From: Victivallales bacterium
Lineage (GTDB): Bacteria > Verrucomicrobiota > Lentisphaeria > Oligosphaerales > Oligosphaeraceae
DNA: 39,707 nucleotides
Assembly: GCA_017554445.1 (NCBI GenBank)
Contig: JAFZIJ010000181.1
Location: forward strand, 1-39,707
Direction: 5' to 3'
Made by a program: the position numbers and the translations under genes. Positions 25,919-34,879 of this stretch are shown piece after piece (position 1 is the stretch's first letter; every line of letters starts with the position of its first letter). The notes under the pieces are model-generated. The model was not told where the DNA came from. It did not search any database and saw nothing but the letters and a program-made list of their open reading frames with translations.

Positions 25919-27142
25919 TCACAGATACGGGAACGGGATACCCGCGAAGCGTCCTTCCAGATATTGCCTTCGGAAATTGGTCACGTTGCGGACACCTTCG
26001 AAATCGCAGAGGCGCTTCAGCACCGAGCCGTGCTTCAGGTTCTTGTTCACGATGCCGACCTCGGAAACCCGAAGCTGCTCCCTGTCCAGAAGATCCGTGT
26101 TGTGTGCGCTGAACACCAGTTGCGCGTTGGCGGTGTTGTATCTCTTCTCCTTGAAGAGCCTTATGATTTCCGCTACCAGCAGAGAATGGAGCGATGAATC
26201 GATTTCGTCTATCACCAGCGTCTTGCCCGAATGAAGGGCGGCGAGGCAGACCCCAAGGAGACCAAAGGCTGCGCGCGTTCCCATCGACTCGTCCACAAGG
26301 CTGAACTGAACCTCCTCGCCAGCCTCGTCCTTGTGGAATGTGCGAATCGCCTCGGCGATGTCGGACGTTGCCTTCCCTAGTTCGGGATGGTATTCCATTC
26401 GAAGAATCCCGAGGTCCAGTTTGCGAAGCATTGTGTCGATTTCAGTGAAGGCGGTTTGAACATCCGCATCACCGCCAAGCGAATCGATGAGCATCCTCAA
26501 GCCATCCCGTCCCGAAAATGCATTGTTTTCAAAGACATCCAATTGAGAAGTCAGCGCCTTGTGGACAACCGCAGCGGTCGTGTTCAGTCCCGCGTAGTTC
26601 TGCGCGATGCGCGAGAGGATGCAGCCAGTGTGCAGCCCGTCCTGGTTCAAACACTCCACCTTGTAGATGTCCAAAAGCCTCTCCCTCTCATAGAACCTCT
26701 TCTGAAGCCCGTCAAAGGACAGTTTCTTCCCGTCCTGCGAGAAGACCACCTTGCCATTGGCCTCCAGGCGCTCTGCCCGAATTTCAGTTGCGTCATAACC
26801 GACGGAATAATGAAACACTCCGATGTTCCGCAAGGCTCCCTTAACCGCAAGGACAGTTTGCCCAAGTCCATTATGGAGTCTATTGGGCATATAAAGCGTT
26901 GGCGAATATCCGCCAACGAGGAGTTTCTTCAGTATACCGAGCGCCTGAATGACATTGGATTTTCCTGAGGCGTTCGCACCGAACAGCCCAAGAACTGGCA
27001 CTGCGCGGCAACCCTTGATTTCCAAGAACGGCACGGTAGTCCATTCCTGATGGCCGTTGGGAGCCTTCGCCTCCCCGTAGTTCAGTGGCAGAGCCAGTTC
27101 GACGATGGACCTGAAGTTCTTTATGGACACAAAATTAAGCAT
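25919..27142 (-). CDS. RloA-like AAA/ABC-type ATPase
   Basis: A 407-residue OLD/RloA-type ATPase. LNFVSIKNFRS is the typical first strand, LGLFGANASGKSN at residues 51-63 is Walker A, and KTLVIDEIDSSLHS is Walker B with the D-loop. The ending RNVTNFRRQYLEGRFAGIPF is the characteristic RloA C-terminus. ATG 27142 gives the canonical family N-terminus; a longer frame to 27187 exists without support. With the adjoining RloB-like gene it forms a two-gene defence-type unit, comparable in design to PARIS (AriA-AriB) and AbiL. Trigger and target are unknown. Confidence 0.8.
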   Translation of the reverse strand: MLNFVSIKNFRSIVELALPLNYGEAKAPNGHQEWTTVPFLEIKGCRAVPVLGLFGANASGKSNVIQALGILKKLLVGGYSPTLYMPNRLHNGLGQTVLAVKGALRNIGVFHYSVGYDATEIRAERLEANGKVVFSQDGKKLSFDGLQKRFYERERLLDIYKVECLNQDGLHTGCILSRIAQNYAGLNTTAAVVHKALTSQLDVFENNAFSGRDGLRMLIDSLGGDADVQTAFTEIDTMLRKLDLGILRMEYHPELGKATSDIAEAIRTFHKDEAGEEVQFSLVDESMGTRAAFGLLGVCLAALHSGKTLVIDEIDSSLHSLLVAEIIRLFKEKRYNTANAQLVFSAHNTDLLDREQLRVSEVGIVNKNLKHGSVLKRLCDFEGVRNVTNFRRQYLEGRFAGIPFPYL

Positions 27143-27568
27143 ATATTCTTCTATTGTTGCTATTTTCTTTGCATATGTCCATAACATAAGCAGATTTTCT
27201 GTTTATACAAGCAATTTCGCATAATTTCAGGAGATTGTCCGTGTTATGTCTTTCGAAATCTCAAGGAAGTCATCAATGGCAACAGGAACTTTACCTTCAA
27301 ACCTTCTGTTTTACCCCTTAAATTTTGGTTACATTTTACCGTATTTTAAGAGTAAAAACTTAATGGGATGCAGAGTTGGCTGAATTTTTCTGATGCAAAC
27401 GGCGAAAAAACTCAATGAAAGCAACGGCATCTGGATTGCCAAAGGTGCGCAGAGCGCCTGTCTACCTGGAAACTCGTTTGAAATGTTAGAGAAACTTCAT
27501 CCATTTCCTATAGACTAGAACATACCGAAATGTCACTGGCGATGCCCGCAAGACCGTAACGAGTGGCG
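27143..27568. other. gene-free interval with a possible short gene remnant
   Basis: No full gene is visible. On the minus strand, a stop-bounded frame ending near 27240 (residues KVPVAIDDFLEISKDI plus a few more) looks like the tail of a protein rather than random sequence, but it has no start and only about 25 codons. The rest is AT-rich with no clear terminator after the TOTE-type gene. The RloA promoter must lie in the part nearest 27142-27230. Confidence 0.35.
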
Positions 27569-30025
27569 TCATTTTTCTGTCTGGAACAGTCCCGGAATCT
27601 GCATCTGTGAAGTAATTCTATATCCGATGGACTTGTAGCCCGCCATGCGACGCTTGAACATCCTTGCTGTCATTGGAATCTTCAAATCAGCATAGTCATA
27701 GATGACCACCTCCGTCTTCCTGTCATACAACCGATGAAGACGTCCAGCATATTGAGCCAATGTTCCGCGCCAAGAGATGGGCATTGTCAAAAAAAGTGTA
27801 TCCAATCGAGGATCGTCAAAGCCTTCTCCAAGAAATTTGCCAGTTGCCAGCAGAAGGCGTGATTCATCTGGTGAAACACTGGTAAACGCATTCTGGATTT
27901 CAGCGAGTGCCTTTCGCCGCATCCCTCCTTGCATCACAAAGAGATTTGGCACATTGCTGAACTGTTCCGCCAACCAGACAAGATGCTCCTTGCGCTCGGT
28001 AATGACCACGGGACTACGGCCTTCTTTAAGTACCGTTCGCACGTCATCGATAATCATCTTGTTGCGCACTTCGTCCTTGATAAGCAGTTCATAAATATCG
28101 TGGATAGAAGGTTTCATCTGATTTGCATCATCTATCGGCGGCAATTGCAGGCCTGTCTCCCTAACCATCACCCGATGGTCAAACGGACGTTCCATTGCTT
28201 TTTGTTTGTCGTTTACCCGATAGCGAATCGGTCCGCATTGCATGAAGATGATGGGATGATGCCCATCCTTTCTGGTCAGAGTGGCAGATAGTCCGAGAAC
28301 ATACCTGCATTTGCACTGTCGAATCACAGTTTCAAACGTGAATGCTGACAGATGATGGCATTCATCCACAACCACCATTCCATAATTACCGACGATGTCG
28401 TCCACTACACCATCGTGAATAAGACTCTGAATAGAAGCAATATCAATAATATTGCTTGGCCTCTTTCTCCCCCCACCGATGGTTCCTATTTGCATCTTGT
28501 CCAGGCCAAGGAATGTCTGGAGACGACATCTCCACTGTTCCAACAACTGAACTCTGTGAACAAGAACAAGCGTATTGACAGAACGTTGTGCAACCAAGTA
28601 GATAGCCACAACTGTCTTGCCGAATGCTGTAGAAGCGGAAAGGACTCCGAGATCGTTTGCCAGAAGCGCAGTGGCCGCCTTCTCCTGCTCTTCCCGCAAT
28701 TTGCCCTGAAAGGCAAATTCCTGAGCCACACCGTAGTTGCGTCTATCGTTGACCGAATACGGAATTTGGTTGTCCAGAAGAAGATGTGTCAAGTCCTCTG
28801 CGCATCCTCTTGGTAGTCCGATATGTTCTGGAAAATCCTCCGCACAACAAATAATGCGTGGTTTGTCATAGACGGGCATTCGCATCGCCTGGCAACGGTA
28901 GAATTCAGGATTTTGGAAAGCAGCCAAACGAAGCAAAGCAGTCCGTAATTTGGGAGTGAGTTGGGCCTTGGTAAAGTATATCTCATTGTCAATGACAATT
29001 TCAAGAGGTTGCTGAAGTCCAGCAGCAAGATTCTGTGACTTTCGTTTGCGCGACGGAGGCTGTTCCCACGGCTTCTCTTCCTCCTCCAGTTCAGGCATTT
29101 TCACTGCGGTGACACGTCCTGAATCCACAGCCATTCTTGCCAGTTCCTCCACTGCAGCAGAAGTCATTGGCGAAATACCCGCCAGGTAATCCCACTGGTC
29201 TGGATATGGTTGAAAAGAGTCATCAACAAAAACGCTGTTTCCTGCCCTTCTTGCTTTCGCCTGTAATGGCAAGGCAATTAAGTTGCCAAGACCACCTGAT
29301 GGCATCGTGTCCTGATTTGGGAAAAAACGGTCGTATGATTCAAATCCAAGTTCGGGGCGTGTCTCCATTGTCTCTGTCAACAGAAAACTCCCCATCTGCC
29401 TTGCAATGTGCGCTGAAACTAGCTCCGTGAAGAAAATCCAGACATGAGCACCATTTCCAGACCGTGAGCGCTCCACGGCGACGGGAACACTATGTTTTTG
29501 GCAAGTATCAATGAATGCCTTCGCATCCTCCACATAATTCTTCTTGTCAAAATCGACCGCCAGAAAATGACAGTGTTCATTCTCAAGCATCGGATAGACG
29601 CCGATAATGAAGTCATTTCCACGTTTGTCCACTCCACGCAGATGCATTTCAATGACTTCGTCCGTGACAGGCAGGAACACACGATAGGGACATTCAGAGC
29701 ATTTTGTCTTCGGCTTATTGCAAAGGCCATGCCGCCACTCGTTTGCGCAGGCTGGTTGATATCCTGAACGTCCAGTCTTTTTGCTTTCAAAACGTTTGGC
29801 ATAGACATCCTCCCGTCCTTTGAAGAGCCGTCTGAAAATGGCAATCTTCTCCCGTGGCGAATAGATGGAACTGGCTGTTTTCAACACAGGTTGGATGATG
29901 TTCGCTCTCCGTTGCCGTTCCATTTGGAGTTGCCAGATCCGCTCCTGAATAGACTGCTGTTCCAGCAACAGTTCAGATAGGCGGTTCTGCAACAGGCTCA
30001 ATTCACTGTCAAGGGAATTCATCAT
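27569..30025 (-). CDS. TOTE-type primase-helicase (AEP domain plus SF2 helicase)
   Basis: An 818-residue protein. Residues 1-40 form a coiled coil. Residues 60-280 are an archaeo-eukaryotic-primase-like domain of the kind found in TOTE conflict systems: FRRLFKGRED, four cysteines (93, 102, 109, 112), catalytic-type AVDFD (D158, D160) and SRSGNGAHVW with H194. Residues 440-800 are a superfamily 2 helicase: ASTAFGKTV (464-472), VDECHH (553-558), VLGLSAT and YAGRLHR. The frame stays open 98 codons further upstream, but those codons are out-of-frame xylulokinase sequence; ATGATG at 30025 with upstream AAGGGA is the start. ATG overlaps the xylulokinase TGA, implying coupled translation. The biological role is inferred as defence. 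Confidence 0.82.
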   Translation of the reverse strand: MMNSLDSELSLLQNRLSELLLEQQSIQERIWQLQMERQRRANIIQPVLKTASSIYSPREKIAIFRRLFKGREDVYAKRFESKKTGRSGYQPACANEWRHGLCNKPKTKCSECPYRVFLPVTDEVIEMHLRGVDKRGNDFIIGVYPMLENEHCHFLAVDFDKKNYVEDAKAFIDTCQKHSVPVAVERSRSGNGAHVWIFFTELVSAHIARQMGSFLLTETMETRPELGFESYDRFFPNQDTMPSGGLGNLIALPLQAKARRAGNSVFVDDSFQPYPDQWDYLAGISPMTSAAVEELARMAVDSGRVTAVKMPELEEEEKPWEQPPSRKRKSQNLAAGLQQPLEIVIDNEIYFTKAQLTPKLRTALLRLAAFQNPEFYRCQAMRMPVYDKPRIICCAEDFPEHIGLPRGCAEDLTHLLLDNQIPYSVNDRRNYGVAQEFAFQGKLREEQEKAATALLANDLGVLSASTAFGKTVVAIYLVAQRSVNTLVLVHRVQLLEQWRCRLQTFLGLDKMQIGTIGGGRKRPSNIIDIASIQSLIHDGVVDDIVGNYGMVVVDECHHLSAFTFETVIRQCKCRYVLGLSATLTRKDGHHPIIFMQCGPIRYRVNDKQKAMERPFDHRVMVRETGLQLPPIDDANQMKPSIHDIYELLIKDEVRNKMIIDDVRTVLKEGRSPVVITERKEHLVWLAEQFSNVPNLFVMQGGMRRKALAEIQNAFTSVSPDESRLLLATGKFLGEGFDDPRLDTLFLTMPISWRGTLAQYAGRLHRLYDRKTEVVIYDYADLKIPMTARMFKRRMAGYKSIGYRITSQMQIPGLFQTEK

Positions 30026-31467
30026 TGCCTGTCCCTTAAAGTCATTTGCGACGCCCACTTCAAAAAACGGTTGTAGGCTTCTTCCAGGTTCGTCTCGTAT
30101 GGTGCATCCACGCTCCGCGCGTGAACCATCGCCTTGAGGGCCGCCCTGACATCGGGATACACACCAATTCCCGTGAAGCCCAGCATCGCCGCCCCCAACA
30201 AGGAGGCTTCGGAATTCTCCGGAATGAACTTTTGCTGGCGGAACAAGCCACATGCACAGCGGCGCACGGATGCCTCGCGGCAGACCAACGCCTGCAACAC
30301 CACATTCTTCCGCTTCCATGTGAGTTCTTCAAGCAAATCTGCGCATTGCCGTAAGGGACATAATACTCCGAAAACCGCTGCGGCGCAAAGTTCTGGAAGC
30401 GTATTGGTTGCATTCAGGCCACACCACGCGCCCGCCGGCCGATAGTCCATCGACGGTGCGCCACGCCCCAGAATATATGGCAGAAACACAGGAGAATTTT
30501 CATGGATGCCCTCCTGCTCCGCCATGCGGAAAAATTGCTCCATCGGCAATTGATGAAGATTCGCAAACCATTCCAACGCAAAGCCTCCGGCAGGAACAGA
30601 GCCCAGATAAAGTTCACGTGTCGGATCAGCATGGGCAAAAACAAAAAGCCGTCCCGCAATTTTCTTTCCGTCCCCCGGCGCACCGGTGGCAAGCAGTTGT
30701 CCTGCCGTCCCTAGTGTCAAGGAGATCGTCTCGTCGTCAACGCCGCTTCCCAATGCCGCGCTGGCCAAATCACCGCATCCAATGACAACGGGTGTTCCCA
30801 TTTTAAGTCCCGTCATAGAAGCCGCTTCCGGCGTCACTCTTCCGCAGACGGAACTGCTGGAAATGATATAGGGCATCTTTTCCACATCCAGTCCAAGTTC
30901 TTGAAAGAATGCGCCATCCCACTGCTGCGTGGACAGATCCATTCCAAGCACGCCCGAAGCATCCGTCGGCTCCGTCACCATCTCGCCAGTCAGGCGATAT
31001 GCGATGAACTCCTTGCTTTGCAGGAACTTCACGCTTCGACGATAGAGTTCAGGCTCTTTCCGCTTCATTTGCAAGATCTTCGGCAACGTGAAGACGGGAA
31101 TGGAGCTGTTTCCATACTTTTCCAGAAGCAACTTTCCGTAACGCTCATTCAATTCGTCGGACTCCCGTTGCGCATGGTTGTCGCTCCACAAACGCGCGGG
31201 CGCAACGGGCTTCCCCGTCGCATCGACGCCCAAAAGCGCATGCATATTGCCCGTCAGCGCAACAGCTTCCACATCACCCCCTGCCCTAGTTGTCACCGTC
31301 TGAAGCAACTTGCAGACAACGGCAAACCATTCATCGGCATCCTGCGTATCAGGCGACTCTGTCCTCTTCAACCGCAGGCTTTCCAAGCCGCTCATCGTCC
31401 CTTTTTCATCAAACAACGCGCACTTCACACGGCTCGTGCCAATGTCTATGGAGATGATTTTTGTCAT
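30022..31467 (-). CDS. FGGY-family carbohydrate kinase (xylulokinase-like)
   Basis: A 481-residue sugar kinase. ISIDIGTSRVKCALFDEKG is the phosphate-1 loop, TGNMHALLGVD near residue 72 stands where xylulokinases have TGQMHG, and GCGDLASAALGSG plus GTAGQLLATG provide the second half of the ATP site. XylB phosphorylates xylulose; the altered TGNMHA motif leaves the true sugar open. It starts 54 bp after the FAD oxidoreductase gene in the same direction. Its TGA stop overlaps the start of the primase-helicase gene. Confidence 0.88.
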   Translation of the reverse strand: MTKIISIDIGTSRVKCALFDEKGTMSGLESLRLKRTESPDTQDADEWFAVVCKLLQTVTTRAGGDVEAVALTGNMHALLGVDATGKPVAPARLWSDNHAQRESDELNERYGKLLLEKYGNSSIPVFTLPKILQMKRKEPELYRRSVKFLQSKEFIAYRLTGEMVTEPTDASGVLGMDLSTQQWDGAFFQELGLDVEKMPYIISSSSVCGRVTPEAASMTGLKMGTPVVIGCGDLASAALGSGVDDETISLTLGTAGQLLATGAPGDGKKIAGRLFVFAHADPTRELYLGSVPAGGFALEWFANLHQLPMEQFFRMAEQEGIHENSPVFLPYILGRGAPSMDYRPAGAWCGLNATNTLPELCAAAVFGVLCPLRQCADLLEELTWKRKNVVLQALVCREASVRRCACGLFRQQKFIPENSEASLLGAAMLGFTGIGVYPDVRAALKAMVHARSVDAPYETNLEEAYNRFLKWASQMTLRDRQ

Positions 31468-31521
31468 ATTATCGATTACTTATTAAATAGTGCGATGGTG
31501 TTGATTATTCCAGTATCCTCT

Positions 31522-32823
31522 TCATTGCAGAAGTGCCTGATGTTCTGCCATTGTCGCACGCAACTTGTTGGGATCGAGACTCTTCGGTGAGCATTTATGA
31601 TCCATGCACAACACGGCGGCGAATCCAGCCGCCTGCCCAGTGATGAAACAGCCCGGAATGACGCGTATTGAGGCGAAGACATAACGGTCGCAACTGATGC
31701 AACGTCCACAAACCAAGAGATTTCCAGTATGTCGTGGAATCAGCGAACGGTATGGTATGCCGTAGCTTTCGCCTGTCTTGTAGCCTTCGCCACGGAAACA
31801 ACGTTTATGCTCTTCAAGCATTTCGCGCGTCGGATGCGCAGGATGGATGTCGGCGGGGAAGTTGTAGCGGCCGATTTCATCCGCAAATGAACGCCGCGCA
31901 AGATAATCCTCCCGACACAGCACATACTCGCCGAGAATACGGCGCGTCTCGCGGACGCCCAGCATGGAACCGCTGGCCACAATGCAGGCGTGTTCGAATC
32001 CCGCGATGTGTTTCTGGTAGAAATTCTCGTATTCGACCAACTGGCGGCGCGCGGTAACGAGCGCCTGCGAAACGGACCGTTCATCCATCACATCGACGTC
32101 GAAGACATGCCCGATGTTGGCGCCCGCGAGCTGCGATGTCAATCGCGTCATGCCAGTATGATGCCAATCCGGCATGCTCAATTCACCAGAATCGAAAGCG
32201 GCCGACAGTTTTTCCAGCATGTTTTCGTCGTTATGACTGAATGCGCCGCCTGCACGGTAAGCTTCCCAGTCGAATCCTGTCCAAAGGGAGCACAACGTCG
32301 GCGGCATGGTCTCCCCCGATTCACCGCCAACGACATATTCGCAACCAGCCGCCACCGCCAATGCGCCGTCGCCACTTGCATCAATGAATATTTCAGCCTC
32401 CACCGCGAAGTTTCCGGAAATCGATTGGAAGCAGGCGGAACGGATGCTCCCATTTTCGCAGTCGGCCGCAAAGAAATGACAGCCATACAAGACGTCGACT
32501 CCCGCCTCGCCAAGCATTCCATCGAAAACACGTTTGACATGTTCCGCTTCCAGCGGTCCACGCGTACCAAGCCGTTGCAGAAAATCTTCGCCAAAGCCCT
32601 TCATCAAAATCCGTTTGCCGTCGGAATACGGCATCAGGACGGGAACCCGTGCCGCCGTGCTCAAACCACCTGGAAACGTGTTTGCATCCAGCAGAATCAC
32701 CTTTTTCCCAAAACGGGCGGCACTCACGGCCGCCGCAATGCCGGCAGGCCCTGCGCCAAGCACGCATATATCCGCATGATATTTGACTGGAATTTCGAGA
32801 GAGAGATGAATGGAGGAAGACAT
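31522..32823 (-). CDS. FAD-dependent oxidoreductase
   Basis: A 433-residue flavoprotein of the FAD_oxidored (PF12831-like) type. ADICVLGAGPAGIAAAVSAA near residue 18 is the FAD Rossmann loop, LLDANTFPGG follows, EIFIDASGDGALA is the second FAD motif, and FITGQAAGFAAVLC is the C-terminal one. There is no signal peptide. It heads a minus-strand operon with the sugar kinase (54 bp gap), so it probably oxidises a sugar-related compound. Its promoter region contains three palindromes (listed separately). No clear Shine-Dalgarno precedes the ATG. Confidence 0.88.
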   Translation of the reverse strand: MSSSIHLSLEIPVKYHADICVLGAGPAGIAAAVSAARFGKKVILLDANTFPGGLSTAARVPVLMPYSDGKRILMKGFGEDFLQRLGTRGPLEAEHVKRVFDGMLGEAGVDVLYGCHFFAADCENGSIRSACFQSISGNFAVEAEIFIDASGDGALAVAAGCEYVVGGESGETMPPTLCSLWTGFDWEAYRAGGAFSHNDENMLEKLSAAFDSGELSMPDWHHTGMTRLTSQLAGANIGHVFDVDVMDERSVSQALVTARRQLVEYENFYQKHIAGFEHACIVASGSMLGVRETRRILGEYVLCREDYLARRSFADEIGRYNFPADIHPAHPTREMLEEHKRCFRGEGYKTGESYGIPYRSLIPRHTGNLLVCGRCISCDRYVFASIRVIPGCFITGQAAGFAAVLCMDHKCSPKSLDPNKLRATMAEHQALLQ

Positions 32824-32896
32824 AGGAGTAATTGGTATGATTGGAACACTATTGGCTTCACTTGGTTGAGTAGAAGTTACAGATTGTAAATCAAAT

Positions 32897-32915
32897 GGTG
32901 ATTAATATAATCACC
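32897..32915. promoter_or_regulatory. palindrome GGTGATTA-ATA-TAATCACC
   Basis: Perfect 8-bp arms around a 3-bp centre, about 75-90 bp upstream of the FAD oxidoreductase start. The form is typical of a dimeric repressor operator, but no regulator gene is in the window. Confidence 0.6.
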
Positions 32916-32959
32916 GACAATGTCACTGCAATCCACCGATTCATACACAATGACTATAT

Positions 32960-32974
32960 TCACTTGGCAAGTGA
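32960..32974. promoter_or_regulatory. palindrome TCACTT-GGC-AAGTGA
   Basis: Six-base arms with a 3-bp centre. It shares CACTTGG.AAGTG with the longer palindrome 39 bp further on, as expected for paired sites of one DNA-binding protein. Confidence 0.55.
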
Positions 32975-32995
32975 TGTTCTGCCTCAGCAGACATT

Positions 32996-33016
32996 TCTGC
33001 ACTTGGTAAGTGCAGA
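32996..33016. promoter_or_regulatory. palindrome TCTGCACTT-GGT-AAGTGCAGA
   Basis: Perfect 9-bp arms around GGT. It is the strongest of the set and shares its core with the site at 32960. A small TCTGC/GCAGA inverted repeat (32978-32991) lies between them. Centre-to-centre spacing is 39 bp. Confidence 0.6.
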
Positions 33017-33190
33017 TTTGTATAAAAGCTGTGACATCTTCTTTTTCCAAATCGGCAATTGCCAATTGCCAATTTTTCCCAACCAGACAATCGGCAATTG
33101 CAATAATCCGTCACGAAGTTCCTCCCATTCCTCAAAAAATGTCCTCATATACTTGATACTTCTTGCAGAGAAGCTGAAGAAGTTCCCTAA

Positions 33191-34879
33191 TCACTTCCTT
33201 GTCCAAGGAAATACAACTTCCTGCAACTCAATATCATCGAAGAGACAGCCCTTGTCCATGCCAGTCGGATCTGTGAAGCCCAGAACGCCAACGTAAACAT
33301 TGATTGTGGCGATGTTATGTCCTTTTGGCACAGTGATATAGAAAGTGGCACGCTTCCATCCGTCGGCATCGTCTTCTGTGAAGGCGATGGAGCGCTGCCC
33401 CCAGAGGCCCACATCTGGATTGTCTCGAAAGAAATAACTGAGCACTGGCGTGGCGAAACGACTCTCATTCTTGCATCGCGCGCGAAGGATGAACTGCTGA
33501 TCCGCCTTGATGCCTGAAACCGCCTGTGCAATGCCGCCGTTCGTGACATTGACAAGCCGCAGCCTGCCGTTGTCGTTGCTGAAAGTTCCTTTTGGCGTAT
33601 CTTCCGCCTGCCATGTGGCCCAGAACTTGACGATGCCGTTTTTCTGATTCGCGCCGTCATCAGCAGGCTCCAGACCGCCGTTCTTCAGAAGATTCGTGCC
33701 ACTGGCATATTTGTCCATCCAAACACGCATGTTCCGTCCAGCCTCGATGGCCTCCACGCAATGCGGCAGGAGGTCTCCCCAGAATGGATAGTTTGATTTG
33801 AAGATACCAGGCCAGAAATTGCCTTTTTCGCACCAAAACCATACGTATTCGTCCGAATAATCAAGGGCATGGCCGACGTTCGTGGCGAGCAGTTGCGTCG
33901 GATTGTCGGATTTCGCAAACAGATCATATCGACCAGGCTTGTCCCGTTTCACATAGCTGTCCAAATAGAAAGAGATGCCCATGGATGTAATCTTCCAGAA
34001 CTTCTCATGGTTGGTCTTGTCAATCCATGAGTCGGCAAAGCGATGGTATCGACCCGTGATTTTGGCATAATCCTCTTCCGACGCGGCATGATACCCTGCC
34101 CCTTCGTTTCCATCGACGATGGTCATCGTGTCGGATGCCCCGTCATAGACGCCATTGAAAAAGGCGATCATCAGCCCTGTTTTGGAATTTTCAAGCAGTT
34201 CAGGATGTTCCGCCATGAGAGTCGATGTGCATTGCGACGTCCACATGAACGTGAACAGCGTGACATCCGGAAACTGCCGGTTGATTTCTTCAATCCACTC
34301 CTTACCACGGCGACGGACTTGTCGGGCGGTCTCCTCAAAGGAATGGCCGAGATTGGGACGATACATGAATGGTAGTTTGGTCAACGCATACGGTTCGATG
34401 TCGAGACAGAGGCCTGCAAAGCCCGATTCCTTCGCGGCCCATGCTAACATGCCAAAATTGTTGAGCGTCCGCTTCCATGCGTCGTCATCAAACCAATCGC
34501 CATTAAAGGGTGACGAATTGAGAACAAAGAAATTGTGCTTCAATCGAGTCTCCTGAAAACGGCGGAACATCGGGATCAGTTCGCTAAAATCCTCCTTCGT
34601 AAGCAGATAGGGTGAACCGACGTGATGCAGCGGATGGGAGTCGAACGTTTTGCCGTCCCGCGTGAGTTTGATGACCGGATTGATTCCGATGCCATCGAAC
34701 GGACAGGTGGCATCCAGCTTCGCAAGATCTTCTTCGACAATCTGTTCGGGCGTCGACGGCGACACGAAGCCGAAATGGATGATTTTCTTCTGGCCCGACG
34801 GCACACGTCTGGAAAATGCGTCGTGCGAAAGGAGAAGGACGGCGAACGCCAATAGAAGATATTGCTGAAAGTGCTTCAT
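33191..34879 (-). CDS. secreted glycoside-hydrolase-like protein with C-terminal sugar-binding-type domain
   Basis: A 562-residue exported protein from ATG 34879. The first 23 residues are a signal peptide (LLLAFAVLLLSHDAFS). Residues 35-400 look like a TIM-barrel hydrolase: LDATCPFDGIGINPV, AGLCLDIEPYAL (a DxE pair typical of catalytic strands) and LFTFMWTSQ. Residues 410-560 look like a carbohydrate-binding beta-sandwich: TNLLKNGGLEPADDG, NGRLRLVNVTNGGIAQAVSG, KGCLFDDIEL. No glycosidase family is certain. A longer frame to 34981 exists but removes the signal peptide from the N-terminus. It may supply the sugars used by the FAD oxidoreductase and kinase downstream. Confidence 0.75.
   Translation of the reverse strand: MKHFQQYLLLAFAVLLLSHDAFSRRVPSGQKKIIHFGFVSPSTPEQIVEEDLAKLDATCPFDGIGINPVIKLTRDGKTFDSHPLHHVGSPYLLTKEDFSELIPMFRRFQETRLKHNFFVLNSSPFNGDWFDDDAWKRTLNNFGMLAWAAKESGFAGLCLDIEPYALTKLPFMYRPNLGHSFEETARQVRRRGKEWIEEINRQFPDVTLFTFMWTSQCTSTLMAEHPELLENSKTGLMIAFFNGVYDGASDTMTIVDGNEGAGYHAASEEDYAKITGRYHRFADSWIDKTNHEKFWKITSMGISFYLDSYVKRDKPGRYDLFAKSDNPTQLLATNVGHALDYSDEYVWFWCEKGNFWPGIFKSNYPFWGDLLPHCVEAIEAGRNMRVWMDKYASGTNLLKNGGLEPADDGANQKNGIVKFWATWQAEDTPKGTFSNDNGRLRLVNVTNGGIAQAVSGIKADQQFILRARCKNESRFATPVLSYFFRDNPDVGLWGQRSIAFTEDDADGWKRATFYITVPKGHNIATINVYVGVLGFTDPTGMDKGCLFDDIELQEVVFPWTRK

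Larger units (their letters stand above)
32824..33190. other. gene-free regulatory interval upstream of the FAD oxidoreductase operon
   Basis: No gene is supported; plus-strand frames here are not family-like. It contains the three palindromes listed separately and, at 33052-33101, two copies of ATCGGCAATTGC-like sequence with the perfect palindrome GGCAATTGCC (33054-33063), close to the 3' end of the secreted-protein gene. These may be operators or a weak terminator. Confidence 0.5.

Noticed and set aside
30026..30319. N-terminal 98-codon extension of the primase-helicase frame
   Set aside because: These codons are out-of-frame xylulokinase sequence; the ATGATG at 30025 with AAGGGA upstream and a coiled coil directly after is a better start.
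31990..32889. 299-codon plus-strand frame opposite the FAD oxidoreductase
   Set aside because: Shadow of a well supported flavoprotein gene.
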